Shown here in pieces: positions 1-8,257 of a DNA stretch of 64,000 nucleotides; position 1 is the first letter of the stretch, and each line of letters begins with the position of its first letter. A model generated the notes under the pieces. It ran no database searches. It saw only the letters and a program-made list of their open reading frames with translations, and was not told the DNA's origin. The DNA is from JBDOQU01 sp039839375. Lineage in GTDB: Bacteria > Pseudomonadota > Alphaproteobacteria > DSM-16000 > Inquilinaceae. The DNA lies in assembly GCF_039839375.1 (NCBI RefSeq), contig NZ_JBDOQU010000015.1, positions 1 through 64,000 of the forward strand, written 5' to 3'. A program made the translations under genes and the position numbers.

Positions 1-110
1 TGGTGCAAGACGAGCGGGAAGGGGCCAGGCCAGCATACGGTCTACCGATCGGGCGACCTCGAATCCAACGGCCTCCTTCCCGCTCCCATCATAGCAACCA
101 TCCAACACAC

Positions 111-170
111 AGGAATCCATGGGTCCGCGACGCTGCACCGCCGGCGAAGGACCGGGCCAAGCCGGAGCCT
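111..170 (-). repeat. degenerate partial copy of repeat family A, reversed
   Basis: The stretch carries a GGAATCCATGGG end followed by a CACCGCCGGCGAAGG core and GACCGGGC. Read on the minus strand this matches the right-hand half of the family A units seen at 15440, 26700, 26922 and 40351. It is shorter and more diverged than those copies. Positions 1-110 show no convincing gene or other signal. Confidence 0.5.
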
Positions 171-180
171 TTTCTCCTCA

Positions 181-229
181 TGGTGAGCTTGTCGAACCAT
201 GTGGGCACTGCACCCTTCGAGGTGGAGCG
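181..229 (+). repeat. repeat family C (GTCGAACCATGTG element), degenerate copy
   Basis: The left arm TGGTGAGCTTGTCGAACC and middle CATGTGGGCAC match the copies at 26588 and 26839. The right arm, TTCGACAGGCTC in those copies, has decayed to TTCGAGGTGGAGC, so the hairpin is weaker here. A spurious ORF covers positions 3-248 but contains only repeat-derived sequence. Confidence 0.6.
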
Positions 230-240
230 TCGGATGGCAG

Positions 241-342
241 CTAAATAAACATCAAATACTAACGAATATCCTGTTAATAATTAGTCAATCCTTCATGTGA
301 ATTATCGGTATCAGCAACAATTCGGTTCGTGTTTGTAGGGAG
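241..342 (+). promoter_or_regulatory. AT-rich putative promoter and RBS region of the 351-587 gene
   Basis: About 70 bases from 241 are strikingly AT-rich for this GC-rich window. They lie directly upstream of the 78-aa gene, whose ribosome binding site is TAGGGAG at 336-342. No pair of -35/-10 boxes stands out clearly, so only the general assignment as the upstream control region is offered. Confidence 0.35.
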
Positions 343-350
343 CCAGACCG

Positions 351-587
351 ATGTTCAGACGAGCCAACAAATCCGCCGAGATCGTGGAGGGCGGCCGCTA
401 TTGCCGGTCCCGGCCCGACAGCCCGTCGGAAACCGCGCGGGTGATCGCGGTGTCGCGCGATCCTCTGGGAATTCCCCATGTCCGCTTCCACTACCATGTC
501 GAACGCGGTTACGACGTGCTCGACGAGCAGCGGACGCTGGCGCTGAAATCATTCTCAGAATTCTTCCCGGTCGCGATTTCCGCCTGA
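351..587 (+). CDS. small hypothetical protein (78 aa)
   Basis: I do not recognise a named family. The protein is soluble, mildly basic and without signal peptide or membrane segment. The N-terminal half (MFRRANKSAEIVEGGRYCR) is basic and the second half contains HVRFHYHVERGY, compatible with a small beta-rich fold. The start is supported by an AGGGAG Shine-Dalgarno eight bases upstream and an AT-rich leader. Third-position GC is high, as in neighbouring genes. It converges on the DUF1127 gene with only 13 bases between stops. It is probably a real lineage-conserved small protein; function unknown. Confidence 0.65.
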   Translation: MFRRANKSAEIVEGGRYCRSRPDSPSETARVIAVSRDPLGIPHVRFHYHVERGYDVLDEQRTLALKSFSEFFPVAISA

Positions 588-600
588 GGGCTTTTTGTCC

Positions 601-825
601 TCACCGCCGTTCGATCCAGGGATCGAGCGGCACATAATAATCGCCGCCGTCCCTCCGGGCGAGCCCGATGTCCTTGAGCATCCGATCGTCGAGGCCGTCC
701 AGCCCCGTCGGACGCCGCCGGCCTGACCTTCCCAGGAACATTCTGAACAGGGCGATCGCTGCATCATGGCGATGGCCGGTTCCGAGATTCGCGCCGATGG
801 ACCGCATGGATGTCGCGATGGTCAT
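601..825 (-). CDS. DUF1127 (YjiS-like) small protein
   Basis: The 74-aa product contains the hallmark C-terminal DUF1127 motif LDDRMLKDIGLARRDGG (about residues 44-60). Family members are small, arginine-rich, alphaproteobacterial proteins. Some (CcaF1 in Rhodobacter) bind RNA and influence small-RNA turnover; that role is known for relatives and only inferred here. The start is fixed by a perfect AGGAGG at 831-836 on the minus strand, six bases before ATG. The gene diverges from the CGNR regulator across a 69-base gap that holds an inverted repeat, so shared regulation is plausible. Confidence 0.88.
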   Translation of the reverse strand: MTIATSMRSIGANLGTGHRHDAAIALFRMFLGRSGRRRPTGLDGLDDRMLKDIGLARRDGGDYYVPLDPWIERR

Positions 826-850
826 TTGAACCTCCTAAATCACTTTAGAA

Positions 851-884
851 GGTTATGGTTGACAGGAGTCGAATAACCTGTCAA
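851..884. promoter_or_regulatory. inverted-repeat operator candidate between DUF1127 and CGNR genes
   Basis: An exact 8-bp inverted repeat, TTGACAGG at 859-866 and CCTGTCAA at 877-884, has a 10-bp spacer (centre about 871.5). A second pair, GGTTAT at 851-856 and ATAACC at 873-878, overlaps it. Each outer arm contains a TTGACA that could act as a -35 element for one of the two divergent genes. Likely binding site for a dimeric regulator, possibly the adjacent CGNR protein; this is inference. Confidence 0.5.
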
Positions 885-894
885 ACACTTTTTG

Positions 895-1524
895 ATGGTT
901 GAAACACAAGGCACGCTCTGGAGCAGGTACGGTTTCGTCGGCGGCGCGCTGTGCCTGGATTTCGTCAATACGGTGGCGAGCCGACCTTCGGCCGACCGCG
1001 ACGATTTGCGAACCTATGAGGACCTGCTGAGGTGGGGGGTCGCCGCCGGCAGCCTCTCCCCGACGGAGGCCGAGGGCCTGCGGCGGCGCGCGACGGAGCA
1101 TCCCGAAGCAGCGCGGACAGCGGCGGCACATGCCCGCTCCGTCCGGGCGGCGATGTTCGAGGCGCTGGCGGCGCGGATCGACAAGACGCCCCTGCCAGCG
1201 AAGCCGATGGCTGAGATCAACGCGGCGCTGGGAGCCGCGATGGCGCACTTGCGCCTTGCCGACGGAACCGGCGCCGGCGAGATCGGCTGGGCATGGGACA
1301 CCCCGGAAGAAACGCTCGACCGGCCGCTATGGCCGGTTCTGCGGTCTCTCGCGGATGTCATGACGGAGGCGCCGGCCGACAGGCTGCGCCTCTGCGCCGG
1401 GGACAGTTGCGACTGGATGTTCCTGGACACCAGCAAGAACGGCAAGCGCTGCTGGTGCGACATGAGCGTCTGCGGCAACCGCGCCAAGGCGACGCGGCAT
1501 TATAGCCGCCGGAAGGAGGGCTGA
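895..1524 (+). CDS. ABATE-domain protein with CGNR zinc finger
   Basis: The N-terminal two thirds match the ABATE domain (LCLDFVNTVASR near residues 17-28, then a helical segment). The C-terminus is a CGNR zinc finger with CAGDSCDWMFLDTS, a C-W-C pair and the signature VCGNRAKA. This architecture is found in putative stress-induced transcriptional regulators. Four cysteines are positioned to bind zinc and the basic tail (RHYSRRKEG) fits nucleic-acid binding. I chose ATG at 895; a TTG lies one codon upstream. No strong Shine-Dalgarno is visible. It may regulate itself and the divergent DUF1127 gene. Its stop is 22 bases from that of the convergent dehydrogenase. Confidence 0.88.
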   Translation: MVETQGTLWSRYGFVGGALCLDFVNTVASRPSADRDDLRTYEDLLRWGVAAGSLSPTEAEGLRRRATEHPEAARTAAAHARSVRAAMFEALAARIDKTPLPAKPMAEINAALGAAMAHLRLADGTGAGEIGWAWDTPEETLDRPLWPVLRSLADVMTEAPADRLRLCAGDSCDWMFLDTSKNGKRCWCDMSVCGNRAKATRHYSRRKEG

Positions 1525-1546
1525 GGCGCCGACTCTCATACTGCCC

Positions 1547-2947
1547 TCAGGCCCGCACCACCTTGCCCGGATTCATCAGATTGTCGGGATCGAGCGCCGC
1601 CTTGATCTGGCGCATCACGGCGACAGCCTCGCCATGTTCGGCCTCCAGGAATCGCATCTTGCCGTAGCCGATGCCATGTTCGCCGGTGCAGGTGCCGCCA
1701 TGAGCCAGCGCGCGGAGCACCATGCGTTCATGTAGGTCGGCGGCGCGGGCATATTCCGCCTCGTCCCCCGGCGGCAGCAGGTAGAGCAGATGGAAGTTGC
1801 CGTCGCCGACATGGCCGACGATGGGAGCCATCATGCCCGACGCCTCGACGTCCGCGACCGTCTCCGTGATGCAGTCGGCAAGGCGGGAGATTGGGACGCA
1901 GACATCGGTCGCCATCCCGTCGGAGCCGGGCTTGGTCGCCAGGACCGCGTAATAGGAATCGTGCCTGGCCTGCCATAGCCGGGACCGGTCCTCGGGCCTG
2001 GTCGCGAAGCGGAATTCCGTGCCGCCGAAATCAGCGGCGATGGCCTCCACCTGCTCCGCCTGCTCCACCACGCCGCGCTCCGTCCCGTGGAATTCGAAGA
2101 AAAGCGTCGGCGCGACCGCGTAGTCCAGCTTGGCGTAACGGTTGACCGCATCCATGGTCGCGGAATCCAGAAGCTCCATCCGCGCCACCGGCACGCCCGC
2201 CTGGACGGTCAGGATGACCGTGTTGACCGCATCCTCGATCGAGGGGAAGGGGCAGACGGCCGACGAAACGGCTTCGGGAATGCCGTGCAGCTTCAGCGTG
2301 ATCTCCGTGATGATCCCCAGCGTACCCTCCGACCCGACGAAGAGCCGGGTCAGGTCATAGCCGGCGGCGGACTTTCGGGCGCGCGTGCCGGTCCGGATGA
2401 TCCGCCCGTCGGCCAACACCACCGTCAACCCCAGCACGTTCTCCCGCATCGTGCCGTAGCGGACGGCGTTGGTGCCCGACGCGCGGGTGGCGGTCATCCC
2501 GCCGATCGAGGCGTCCGCGCCGGGATCGATCGGGAACATCAGCCCGGTATCGCGCAGATGGTCGTTCAACTGCTTTCGGGTGACGCCGGCCTGGACCGTG
2601 CAATCCATATCCTCCGCCGACACGCGCAGGACGGCGTTCATCCCGGACAGGTCGATGGTGATCCCGCCATGCAGCGCCACCACGCCGCCTTCCAGAGAAG
2701 TGCCCGTGCCGAACGGGATGATCGGCGTCCGGTGGGCGGCGCAGGCCCGGACGATCGCCGCCACCTCCTCCGTCGATTGCGCGAAGGCGACGGCGTCGGG
2801 CGCCATCATGGGATGGTAGCTTTCGCCCTTGCCATGCTGCTCCCGCACCGAAGCCGAAGTCGAAAGCCGGTCGCCGAGCAGCGCGCGAAGCTCCTCTATC
2901 AGCGGCCGGGGCGTGTCGATGCGATGGAGCGCCGGGTCGGCGGTCAT
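1547..2947 (-). CDS. FAD-binding oxidoreductase, D-lactate dehydrogenase/GlcD family
   Basis: The 466-aa protein has the PCMH-type FAD-binding domain: PIIPFGTGTSLEGG near residue 75, PGADASIGG near 142 and a VGSEGTLGIITE loop near 203. The C-terminal oxidase domain carries VGHVGDGNFH, typical of metal-linked substrate binding in D-2-hydroxyacid dehydrogenases, and TGEHGIGYGK near the end. Length and motifs fit cytochrome-linked D-lactate dehydrogenase (LDHD/Dld2-like); glycolate oxidase subunit D or another 2-hydroxyacid are alternatives. It presumably passes electrons to the respiratory chain or an electron-transfer flavoprotein. It is a single gene with no glcE/glcF partners nearby, which favours the D-lactate-type assignment. 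Confidence 0.9.
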   Translation of the reverse strand: MTADPALHRIDTPRPLIEELRALLGDRLSTSASVREQHGKGESYHPMMAPDAVAFAQSTEEVAAIVRACAAHRTPIIPFGTGTSLEGGVVALHGGITIDLSGMNAVLRVSAEDMDCTVQAGVTRKQLNDHLRDTGLMFPIDPGADASIGGMTATRASGTNAVRYGTMRENVLGLTVVLADGRIIRTGTRARKSAAGYDLTRLFVGSEGTLGIITEITLKLHGIPEAVSSAVCPFPSIEDAVNTVILTVQAGVPVARMELLDSATMDAVNRYAKLDYAVAPTLFFEFHGTERGVVEQAEQVEAIAADFGGTEFRFATRPEDRSRLWQARHDSYYAVLATKPGSDGMATDVCVPISRLADCITETVADVEASGMMAPIVGHVGDGNFHLLYLLPPGDEAEYARAADLHERMVLRALAHGGTCTGEHGIGYGKMRFLEAEHGEAVAVMRQIKAALDPDNLMNPGKVVRA

Positions 2948-3090
2948 GGGTCTGTCTCCGGACGAGGGAAGCGCTGCGGCTCACCCTAAGGCAGCGCCGC
3001 CGGAATTCCCATACCGGGTCGACTGGCGCAACCCGATCGCGGCACTATCGTTTATGAAGCAGCGATAACCCGTCCTTCAGGAGTGCCCTC

Positions 3091-3666
3091 ATGGCCCTTA
3101 CGTTCCGCCGTCTCGCCGGCGTCGCCATCATCGCAATTCTGCCCATGACACAGGCGTCGGCCCAAGAGGCGACGGTCGGCCGCGACATGGGCGCGACCAG
3201 GGAAGAGGCGATGGAGGCGCTGCGGCAGCTCAACAGCCAGGCGCGGAATCCGGCGGCGGGCGAATGCCTGCCGCGCGAGGAAGCCAACGCCGACACGCTG
3301 ATGAAGATCCATACCGAGCTGATGCAGGCCAGCCTCGCCTGCACCCAGAGCTATGCCGATCCGACGCTCTACGACCAGTACCAGGCGTTCAACGCGCGCA
3401 ATGAGGAGATGCTGACGGACGCCGAGGAGCGGCTGACGCGGTATTTCAACGCGACGGAAGGCGGCAATGGTCCGGCGCTGTTCGACGAATACCGGACGGC
3501 GCTGGCCAATGAGGAGAGCCAGTTCCTGAACCGCTATTCGACCGAATCCTATTGCCGCATCCGGGAGAGCCGCTTCAATTCCCTGATCGACGCGGAAGGC
3601 GATCCGCTGGAAACCTACATTACTACGTCCGCCGGAATGCAGCTCGCCCGCGACGGCTGCCTCTGA
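3091..3666 (+). CDS. secreted hypothetical protein
   Basis: The first 24 residues form a Sec signal peptide (basic start, GVAIIAILPM hydrophobic core, then QASAQ|E cleavage). The mature part is about 165 residues, helix-rich and acidic, with cysteines near residues 57, 85, 159 and 190 that could form disulphides in the periplasm. No catalytic motif is seen and I do not recognise a family. A CAGGAG Shine-Dalgarno lies about ten bases before ATG. It is transcribed alone and ends just before a long hairpin. Confidence 0.75.
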   Translation: MALTFRRLAGVAIIAILPMTQASAQEATVGRDMGATREEAMEALRQLNSQARNPAAGECLPREEANADTLMKIHTELMQASLACTQSYADPTLYDQYQAFNARNEEMLTDAEERLTRYFNATEGGNGPALFDEYRTALANEESQFLNRYSTESYCRIRESRFNSLIDAEGDPLETYITTSAGMQLARDGCL

Positions 3667-3686
3667 GGGACGCTAGTGTACTGAAT

Positions 3687-3742
3687 CTAGTGCGATTCAG
3701 CTTTCAACGCTTGGGGACCAAGCGTTGAAAGCATCGCACTAG
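3687..3742. repeat. long near-perfect hairpin between convergent genes
   Basis: A 15-bp perfect stem (GCTTTCAACGCTTGG at 3700-3714 pairing with 3718-3732) closes a three-base loop. After a three-base bulge (3697-3699) a further 10 bp pair (CTAGTGCGAT at 3687-3696 with ATCGCACTAG at 3733-3742). There is no T-run. The right arm contains the TAG stop of the lysE-family gene. It may work as a bidirectional terminator or RNA-stabilising 3' structure, or be a REP-like mobile hairpin. Confidence 0.8.
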
Positions 3743-4377
3743 CTGGTCCGCCCGACCACCGCCAGCCTGACCGCGAGCGCGAGGAAGATCAGCCCGGAGA
3801 TCCAGCCCTGGATCCGGGCTACTCCCGGCCGGGCGGCCAGATAGCGCCCGATCCCGCCGCCCGACAGGCCGACCAGCATGTTGAAGGCGGTGCCGACGAT
3901 CGTGCACAGCACCCCCAGCGTCACGAGCTGGACCGCCAGCGCGCCGGCATCCGGGTCGACGAACTGCGGCAGGAAGGCGATGAAGAAGATCGCCACCTTC
4001 GGGTTCAGCACGTTGCACAGGACCCCGCCGCGGAAAATCGTCCAGGCCGACCGCCGACGCGCCGCCCGGACGTGGAGGTCGAGCATCGACGGGTTGCGGA
4101 TCGCCTGCACGCCCAGCCAGGCGAGATAGCCCGCCCCGGCGAACCGGATGGCGTCGAAGGCGACCGGCGAGGCCAGCACCAGCGCCGAGACGCCGATCGC
4201 CGCCAGCACCGTGTGGACCAGGCACCCGACGCCTACCCCCAGCGCCGAAACCAGCCCCGCGCGCGGCCCCTGGGCGATGCCGTTGGCGGCGATGAACAGC
4301 ATGTCGGGACCAGGCGTGACCATGAGGACGCTCACCGCGACTAGGAAGATACCGAGCGTATGGGGATCGGGCAGCAT
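3739..4377 (-). CDS. LysE/RhtB-family amino-acid exporter
   Basis: The 212-aa hydrophobic protein begins LGIFLVAVSVLMVTPGPDM, the hallmark first helix and PGPD loop of LysE/RhtB exporters. It contains the second family signature (LNPKVAIFFIAFLPQF around residues 118-133). About six membrane helices are predictable. Members export amino acids such as lysine, homoserine or threonine; the substrate cannot be read from the sequence. The gene diverges from the SDR gene and its stop codon is embedded in the 3687-3742 hairpin. Confidence 0.9.
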   Translation of the reverse strand: MLPDPHTLGIFLVAVSVLMVTPGPDMLFIAANGIAQGPRAGLVSALGVGVGCLVHTVLAAIGVSALVLASPVAFDAIRFAGAGYLAWLGVQAIRNPSMLDLHVRAARRRSAWTIFRGGVLCNVLNPKVAIFFIAFLPQFVDPDAGALAVQLVTLGVLCTIVGTAFNMLVGLSGGGIGRYLAARPGVARIQGWISGLIFLALAVRLAVVGRTS

Positions 4378-4528
4378 GGGAGGAAGCCTTGAATCCAGTG
4401 GAGATGAAGGCCGGACGCTAATGCGGAACCGCGCGGCGCGCTATCCGGATCTTGCGGTCGTATTCCTCGCAACTTTCCCGATGCTCGCCATGCTTGATTG
4501 TCGGCGCGCCCTCCCCGACTGTGGCGGC

Positions 4529-5305
4529 ATGTCAGCACCTTCCAACCCTCCCCGCGCCGCCCTGGTCACCGGCGCCGCCCGCCGCATCGGGCGCGTGATA
4601 GCGCGATCCCTGGCCGATCGCGGCTGGGCGGTGGCCATCCACCACAATACCGGCGGCCCGGAGGCCGAGGATCTGGCCCGAGCGATTCGCGATGCGGGCG
4701 GGAGGGCGGCGGCGCTGGGCGCGGACCTGACGCGCGAGGCGGAGACGCGGGGCCTTATCCCCGCCGCCGTCGAGGCGCTGGGGCCGCTGACCCTGCTGGT
4801 CAACAACGCCTCCCCTTTCATGGAGGACGGAATCGGGGAGTCGCGGCGGGACCTCTGGGACCTGCATATGGAGGTCAATCTGCGCGCGCCCGTGGTGCTG
4901 ACGGAAGAATTCGCCCGGCAATTGCCGGAGCACGCCGGCGGCAATGTCGTCAACCTGATCGACCAGCGGGTCTGGAACCTGACGCCGCACTACCTTTCCT
5001 ATACGATCAGCAAGTCCGCCCTTTGGACGGCGACGCGGACGCTGGCCATGGCGCTGGCGCCGCGCATCCGCGTCAACGCCATCGGACCCGGCCCGACGTT
5101 GCGGAGCGACCGGCAGACGGAGGACGAGTTCCGGCGGCAATGGGAGGACATCCCGCTCCGCCGGCGCACCGATCCGGCGGAGATCGCCGCGGCGATCCAG
5201 TTCATCCTGGACGCGCCGGCAATGACGGGGCAGATGATCGCGCTGGACGGGGGAGAGCATCTGGGATGGGCGCAACACCCGTCACAGGTCCTACCAATCG
5301 AATGA
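4529..5305 (+). CDS. short-chain dehydrogenase/reductase, pteridine-reductase-like
   Basis: A classical SDR of 258 aa: the NAD(P)-binding glycine motif TGAARRIG near residue 15, NNAS near 93, and the YTISK active-site pair near 160. The TGAARRIG sequence and the RVNAIGPGPTL segment resemble FolM/PTR1-like dihydromonapterin or pteridine reductases, which reduce oxidised pterins. The substrate is inference. The frame is open far upstream (to 4148) but that part overlaps the divergent lysE-family gene. ATG at 4529 gives the normal SDR N-terminus. No strong Shine-Dalgarno is visible. Confidence 0.82.
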   Translation: MSAPSNPPRAALVTGAARRIGRVIARSLADRGWAVAIHHNTGGPEAEDLARAIRDAGGRAAALGADLTREAETRGLIPAAVEALGPLTLLVNNASPFMEDGIGESRRDLWDLHMEVNLRAPVVLTEEFARQLPEHAGGNVVNLIDQRVWNLTPHYLSYTISKSALWTATRTLAMALAPRIRVNAIGPGPTLRSDRQTEDEFRRQWEDIPLRRRTDPAEIAAAIQFILDAPAMTGQMIALDGGEHLGWAQHPSQVLPIE

Positions 5306-5661
5306 AGGTCGCCCCGCAAGGCATTGAGTCGCCGGACGGATTGCGGGACGGGTGACCAAACGGTGAATTGGCCGGAGTTGTTCACATGCGACAGCATGTC
5401 CTCCCCCCAAGCTTCTTCAACCGTCAAATCCGGCAAGATGACGAAAGCATGACGGCTTGACTTTGATTTTTTCGTTTGAATTCAAATGACTATAACAATT
5501 GCACATTTTTTGGGCAAACCGTACCTCGCCTCGGAATCCCGCCGTGGGTGTCCATCCCATCACAGCTTTTCCCAAAACTTTTCCACAGGGCTGGTGGATA
5601 TCAGCGCGAATGCCGGCTGCGCCATTGCCGCGAGGCCCGAAACACCCGACATGGCAATGCG
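5306..5661. other. gene-free region upstream of uvrC, AT-rich block 5455-5520
   Basis: No gene is supported in these 356 bases. The reading frame of uvrC stays open back to a TTG at 5476, but that extension lacks UvrC similarity. The segment 5455-5520 is much more AT-rich than its surroundings, with TTGACT at 5457-5462 and TATAAC at 5491-5496. These two boxes are too far apart to pair. The block probably contains the uvrC promoter. Confidence 0.4.
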
Positions 5662-7560
5662 ATGACCAGCCCCGATCACTCCCCGCCAGCGGAAGCGCGG
5701 CGCGCCGGACCGGCGTCCCTGCCGGAGGGTCTGGCGGTGATCCAGCGGCACCTGAAGACGCTGCCCAACGGCCCCGGCGTCTACCGGATGCTGACGGAAG
5801 CGGGCGAGCCGCTCTATGTCGGCAAGGCGAGGAACCTGCGCAAGCGGGTCTACAGCTACACCCAGACCGGCAAGCATCCCGCCCGCCTGCTGCGCATGAT
5901 CGCCGAGACCAGGGCCATGGAGTTCGTGGTCACCCGGTCGGAGGTCGAGGCGCTTCTTCTGGAAGCCAATCTGATCAAGCGGCTGATGCCGCGCTACAAC
6001 GTGTTGCTGCGGGACGATAAGACGTTCCCGCACATCCTGATCTCCGGCGACCACCCCTACCCCCGCATCACCAAGCATCGCGGGGCGGAGACGAAGCCCG
6101 GAAAGTATTTCGGCCCCTTCGCCTCGGCCGGGGCGGTCAACCGGACGATCGTGGCGCTGCAGCGGGCCTTCCTGCTGCGCAACTGTTCGGACAATGTCTT
6201 CGCCAACCGCAGCCGCCCCTGCCTGCAATACCAGATCAAGCGCTGCACAGCGCCCTGCGTAGGCTATGTGAGCGAGGCGGAATACGCGGCCCAGGTCGCC
6301 CAGGCGGGCGCTTTCCTGACCGGCGAGAGCCAGGCGATCCAGGCCGAGTTCGGCCGCAAGATGCTGGCCGCGTCCGAGGCGATGGATTTCGAGAAGGCGG
6401 CCAAGTACCGCGATCGGATCAGGGCGCTGTCGGCGATCCACGCCCATCAGGACATCAATGTCGAGGGGATCGCGGATGCCGACGCGCTGGCCGCCCACCA
6501 GGCCGGCGGCCAGACCTGCATCCAGGTCTATTTTTTCCGCGGCGGCCGGAACTACGGCACGCGCGCCTACTTCCCCAGCCACGACAAATCGCAGGATTCG
6601 GCGGAGGTGCTGACCGCCTTCGTCAGCCAGTTCTATGATTCCAAGCCTGCGCCGAAGCATGTCCTTCTGAGCCATGAGTTGGAGGAGGCCGACCTGCTGG
6701 CCGAGGCGCTGTCGGTCCATGCCGGCCACAAGGTCCGGCTGGCCGTGCCCCGGCGCGGTGACAAGAAGCGGCTGATCGATCACGCGCTGGCCAACGCCAG
6801 GGAGGCGCTGGCCCGCCGCATGGCCGACACCGCCAGCCAGCAGCGCCTGCTGGAAGGGGTGGCCGAGGCGTTCGGGCTGGACGTCGCGCCGCGGCGCGTG
6901 GAGGTCTACGACAACAGCCATATCGGCGGGACCAATGCGATCGGCGCCATGGTCGTCGCCGGCCCGGACGGGTTCGTGAAGAACGCCTACCGGAAGTTCA
7001 ATATCAAGGGACCGGTGACGCCGGGCGACGATTACGCGATGATGCGGGAGGTGCTGACCCGCCGGTTCGCCCGCGCGCTGAAGGAGGACGCCGACCGCGG
7101 CACCGCCGGCTGGCCCGACCTGGTGCTGATCGACGGCGGCCAGGGACAGCTCAGCGTCGCCTGCGAGGTGTTCGCCGATCTGGGAATCGAGGATGTGGCG
7201 CTGGTCTCCATCGCCAAGGGGCCCGATCGCGACGCGGGCCGGGAACGCTTCTTCATGCCCGGCCGCCCGCCCTTCAGCCTTGAGCCGCGCGACCCGGTGC
7301 TCTACTTCCTGCAGCGACTGCGCGACGAGGCCCACCGCTTCGCCATCGGCACACACCGGGCGCGGCGGACGAAGGCGATCGGCGTCTCGCCGATAGACGA
7401 GATCCCCGGGATCGGGCCCCGCCGCAAGAAGGCGCTGCTGATGCATTTCGGTTCCGGCCGGGCGGTCTCCAGGGCCGGACTGGCCGATCTGGAGGCGGTC
7501 GAGGGGATCAACAAAACCGTCGCAAAAAACATTTATGCCCATTTCCACCCCGAGGGCTAA
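5662..7560 (+). CDS. uvrC: excinuclease ABC subunit C
   Basis: UvrC makes both incisions flanking a DNA lesion in nucleotide excision repair, recruited by UvrB. The 632-aa protein has the GIY-YIG nuclease domain (NGPGVYRML around 36-44, LYVGKARNLRKR around 51-62). A UvrB-interacting UVR motif follows (MDFEKAAKYRDRIRAL, about 238-253). Then come the RNase H-like endonuclease domain (VEVYDNSHIGG, LVLIDGGQGQL) and a C-terminal helix-hairpin-helix segment (IDEIPGIGPRRKKALL). ATG at 5662 gives the usual N-terminus; the upstream frame is a spurious extension. It is followed 30 bases later by pgsA, a very common gene pair in proteobacteria. Confidence 0.98.
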   Translation: MTSPDHSPPAEARRAGPASLPEGLAVIQRHLKTLPNGPGVYRMLTEAGEPLYVGKARNLRKRVYSYTQTGKHPARLLRMIAETRAMEFVVTRSEVEALLLEANLIKRLMPRYNVLLRDDKTFPHILISGDHPYPRITKHRGAETKPGKYFGPFASAGAVNRTIVALQRAFLLRNCSDNVFANRSRPCLQYQIKRCTAPCVGYVSEAEYAAQVAQAGAFLTGESQAIQAEFGRKMLAASEAMDFEKAAKYRDRIRALSAIHAHQDINVEGIADADALAAHQAGGQTCIQVYFFRGGRNYGTRAYFPSHDKSQDSAEVLTAFVSQFYDSKPAPKHVLLSHELEEADLLAEALSVHAGHKVRLAVPRRGDKKRLIDHALANAREALARRMADTASQQRLLEGVAEAFGLDVAPRRVEVYDNSHIGGTNAIGAMVVAGPDGFVKNAYRKFNIKGPVTPGDDYAMMREVLTRRFARALKEDADRGTAGWPDLVLIDGGQGQLSVACEVFADLGIEDVALVSIAKGPDRDAGRERFFMPGRPPFSLEPRDPVLYFLQRLRDEAHRFAIGTHRARRTKAIGVSPIDEIPGIGPRRKKALLMHFGSGRAVSRAGLADLEAVEGINKTVAKNIYAHFHPEG

Positions 7561-7590
7561 AGTGCGGGCCCGACAGAGCGCTGACCTAAG

Positions 7591-8211
7591 ATGCTGACAA
7601 GCCTACCCAACCTTCTGACCATCGCCCGGATCATCTGCATTCCGATCCTGGTGGTGCTGTTCTTCATCGACGCCGCCTGGTCGGTATGGTCCGCCTGCGC
7701 CCTGTTCACGGTGGCGGCGGCGACGGACTATCTGGACGGTTACCTGGCCCGCCGGATGTCGACCACCTCCCCCCTGGGGAAGCTGCTGGACCCGATCGCC
7801 GACAAGATGCTGGTGGCGGCGACGCTGATGCTGCTGCTGGCCTTCGACCACATCAATGGCTGGGCCGTCATCCCGGCGCTGATCATCCTGCTGCGGGAGA
7901 TCCTGATCTCCGGCCTGCGCGAGTTCCTCGCCGGCATGGACGCCAAGGGCCTGCCCGTCTCCCGCCTGGCGAAATGGAAGACCGGCGTCCAGATGACCGC
8001 GCTTGCCGTGCTGATCGTCGGTCCCTACGGGCCTGCCGCGCTGCCGACCGTCGCGATCGGCGAGATCGGCGTCTGGGTGGCCGGGCTGCTGACCATCGTC
8101 ACCGGCTGGGCCTATTTCCGCGAAGGCATGCGCCAGGCGCTGGAGGAAAGCCCGCCTCCCGCCGCCAAACGGGAAAGCCCGCCCAAGACCGCCGCCGGCG
8201 CCTCCTTCTGA
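7591..8211 (+). CDS. pgsA: CDP-diacylglycerol--glycerol-3-phosphate 3-phosphatidyltransferase
   Basis: Commits CDP-diacylglycerol to phosphatidylglycerol and cardiolipin by condensing it with glycerol-3-phosphate at the inner membrane. The CDP-alcohol phosphotransferase signature is complete: D46, D49, G50, A53-R54, G63, D67 and D71. The N-terminus MLTSLPNLLTIARI is typical of PgsA, and several transmembrane helices surround the active site. The C-terminal 25 residues are a proline/lysine-rich tail that looks dispensable. It is probably co-transcribed with uvrC upstream and the DUF2062 gene downstream (46-base gap). Confidence 0.96.
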   Translation: MLTSLPNLLTIARIICIPILVVLFFIDAAWSVWSACALFTVAAATDYLDGYLARRMSTTSPLGKLLDPIADKMLVAATLMLLLAFDHINGWAVIPALIILLREILISGLREFLAGMDAKGLPVSRLAKWKTGVQMTALAVLIVGPYGPAALPTVAIGEIGVWVAGLLTIVTGWAYFREGMRQALEESPPPAAKRESPPKTAAGASF

Positions 8212-8257
8212 TTCCTCCTTCCGACCCTTCGATCCCGCCGAAACCCAGACACACGCT

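Noticed and set aside
3..248. Open frame at the left edge
   Set aside because: Consists of degenerate repeat A and C sequence, with no Shine-Dalgarno and no recognisable protein features.
5476..5661. N-terminal extension of uvrC from a TTG
   Set aside because: The added residues lack UvrC similarity and run through the AT-rich promoter-like block; ATG at 5662 gives the normal start.
5560..7548. Long minus-strand frame of 662 codons
   Set aside because: Complete overlap with uvrC, whose motifs are unmistakable. High-GC genes routinely leave a long opposite-strand frame.
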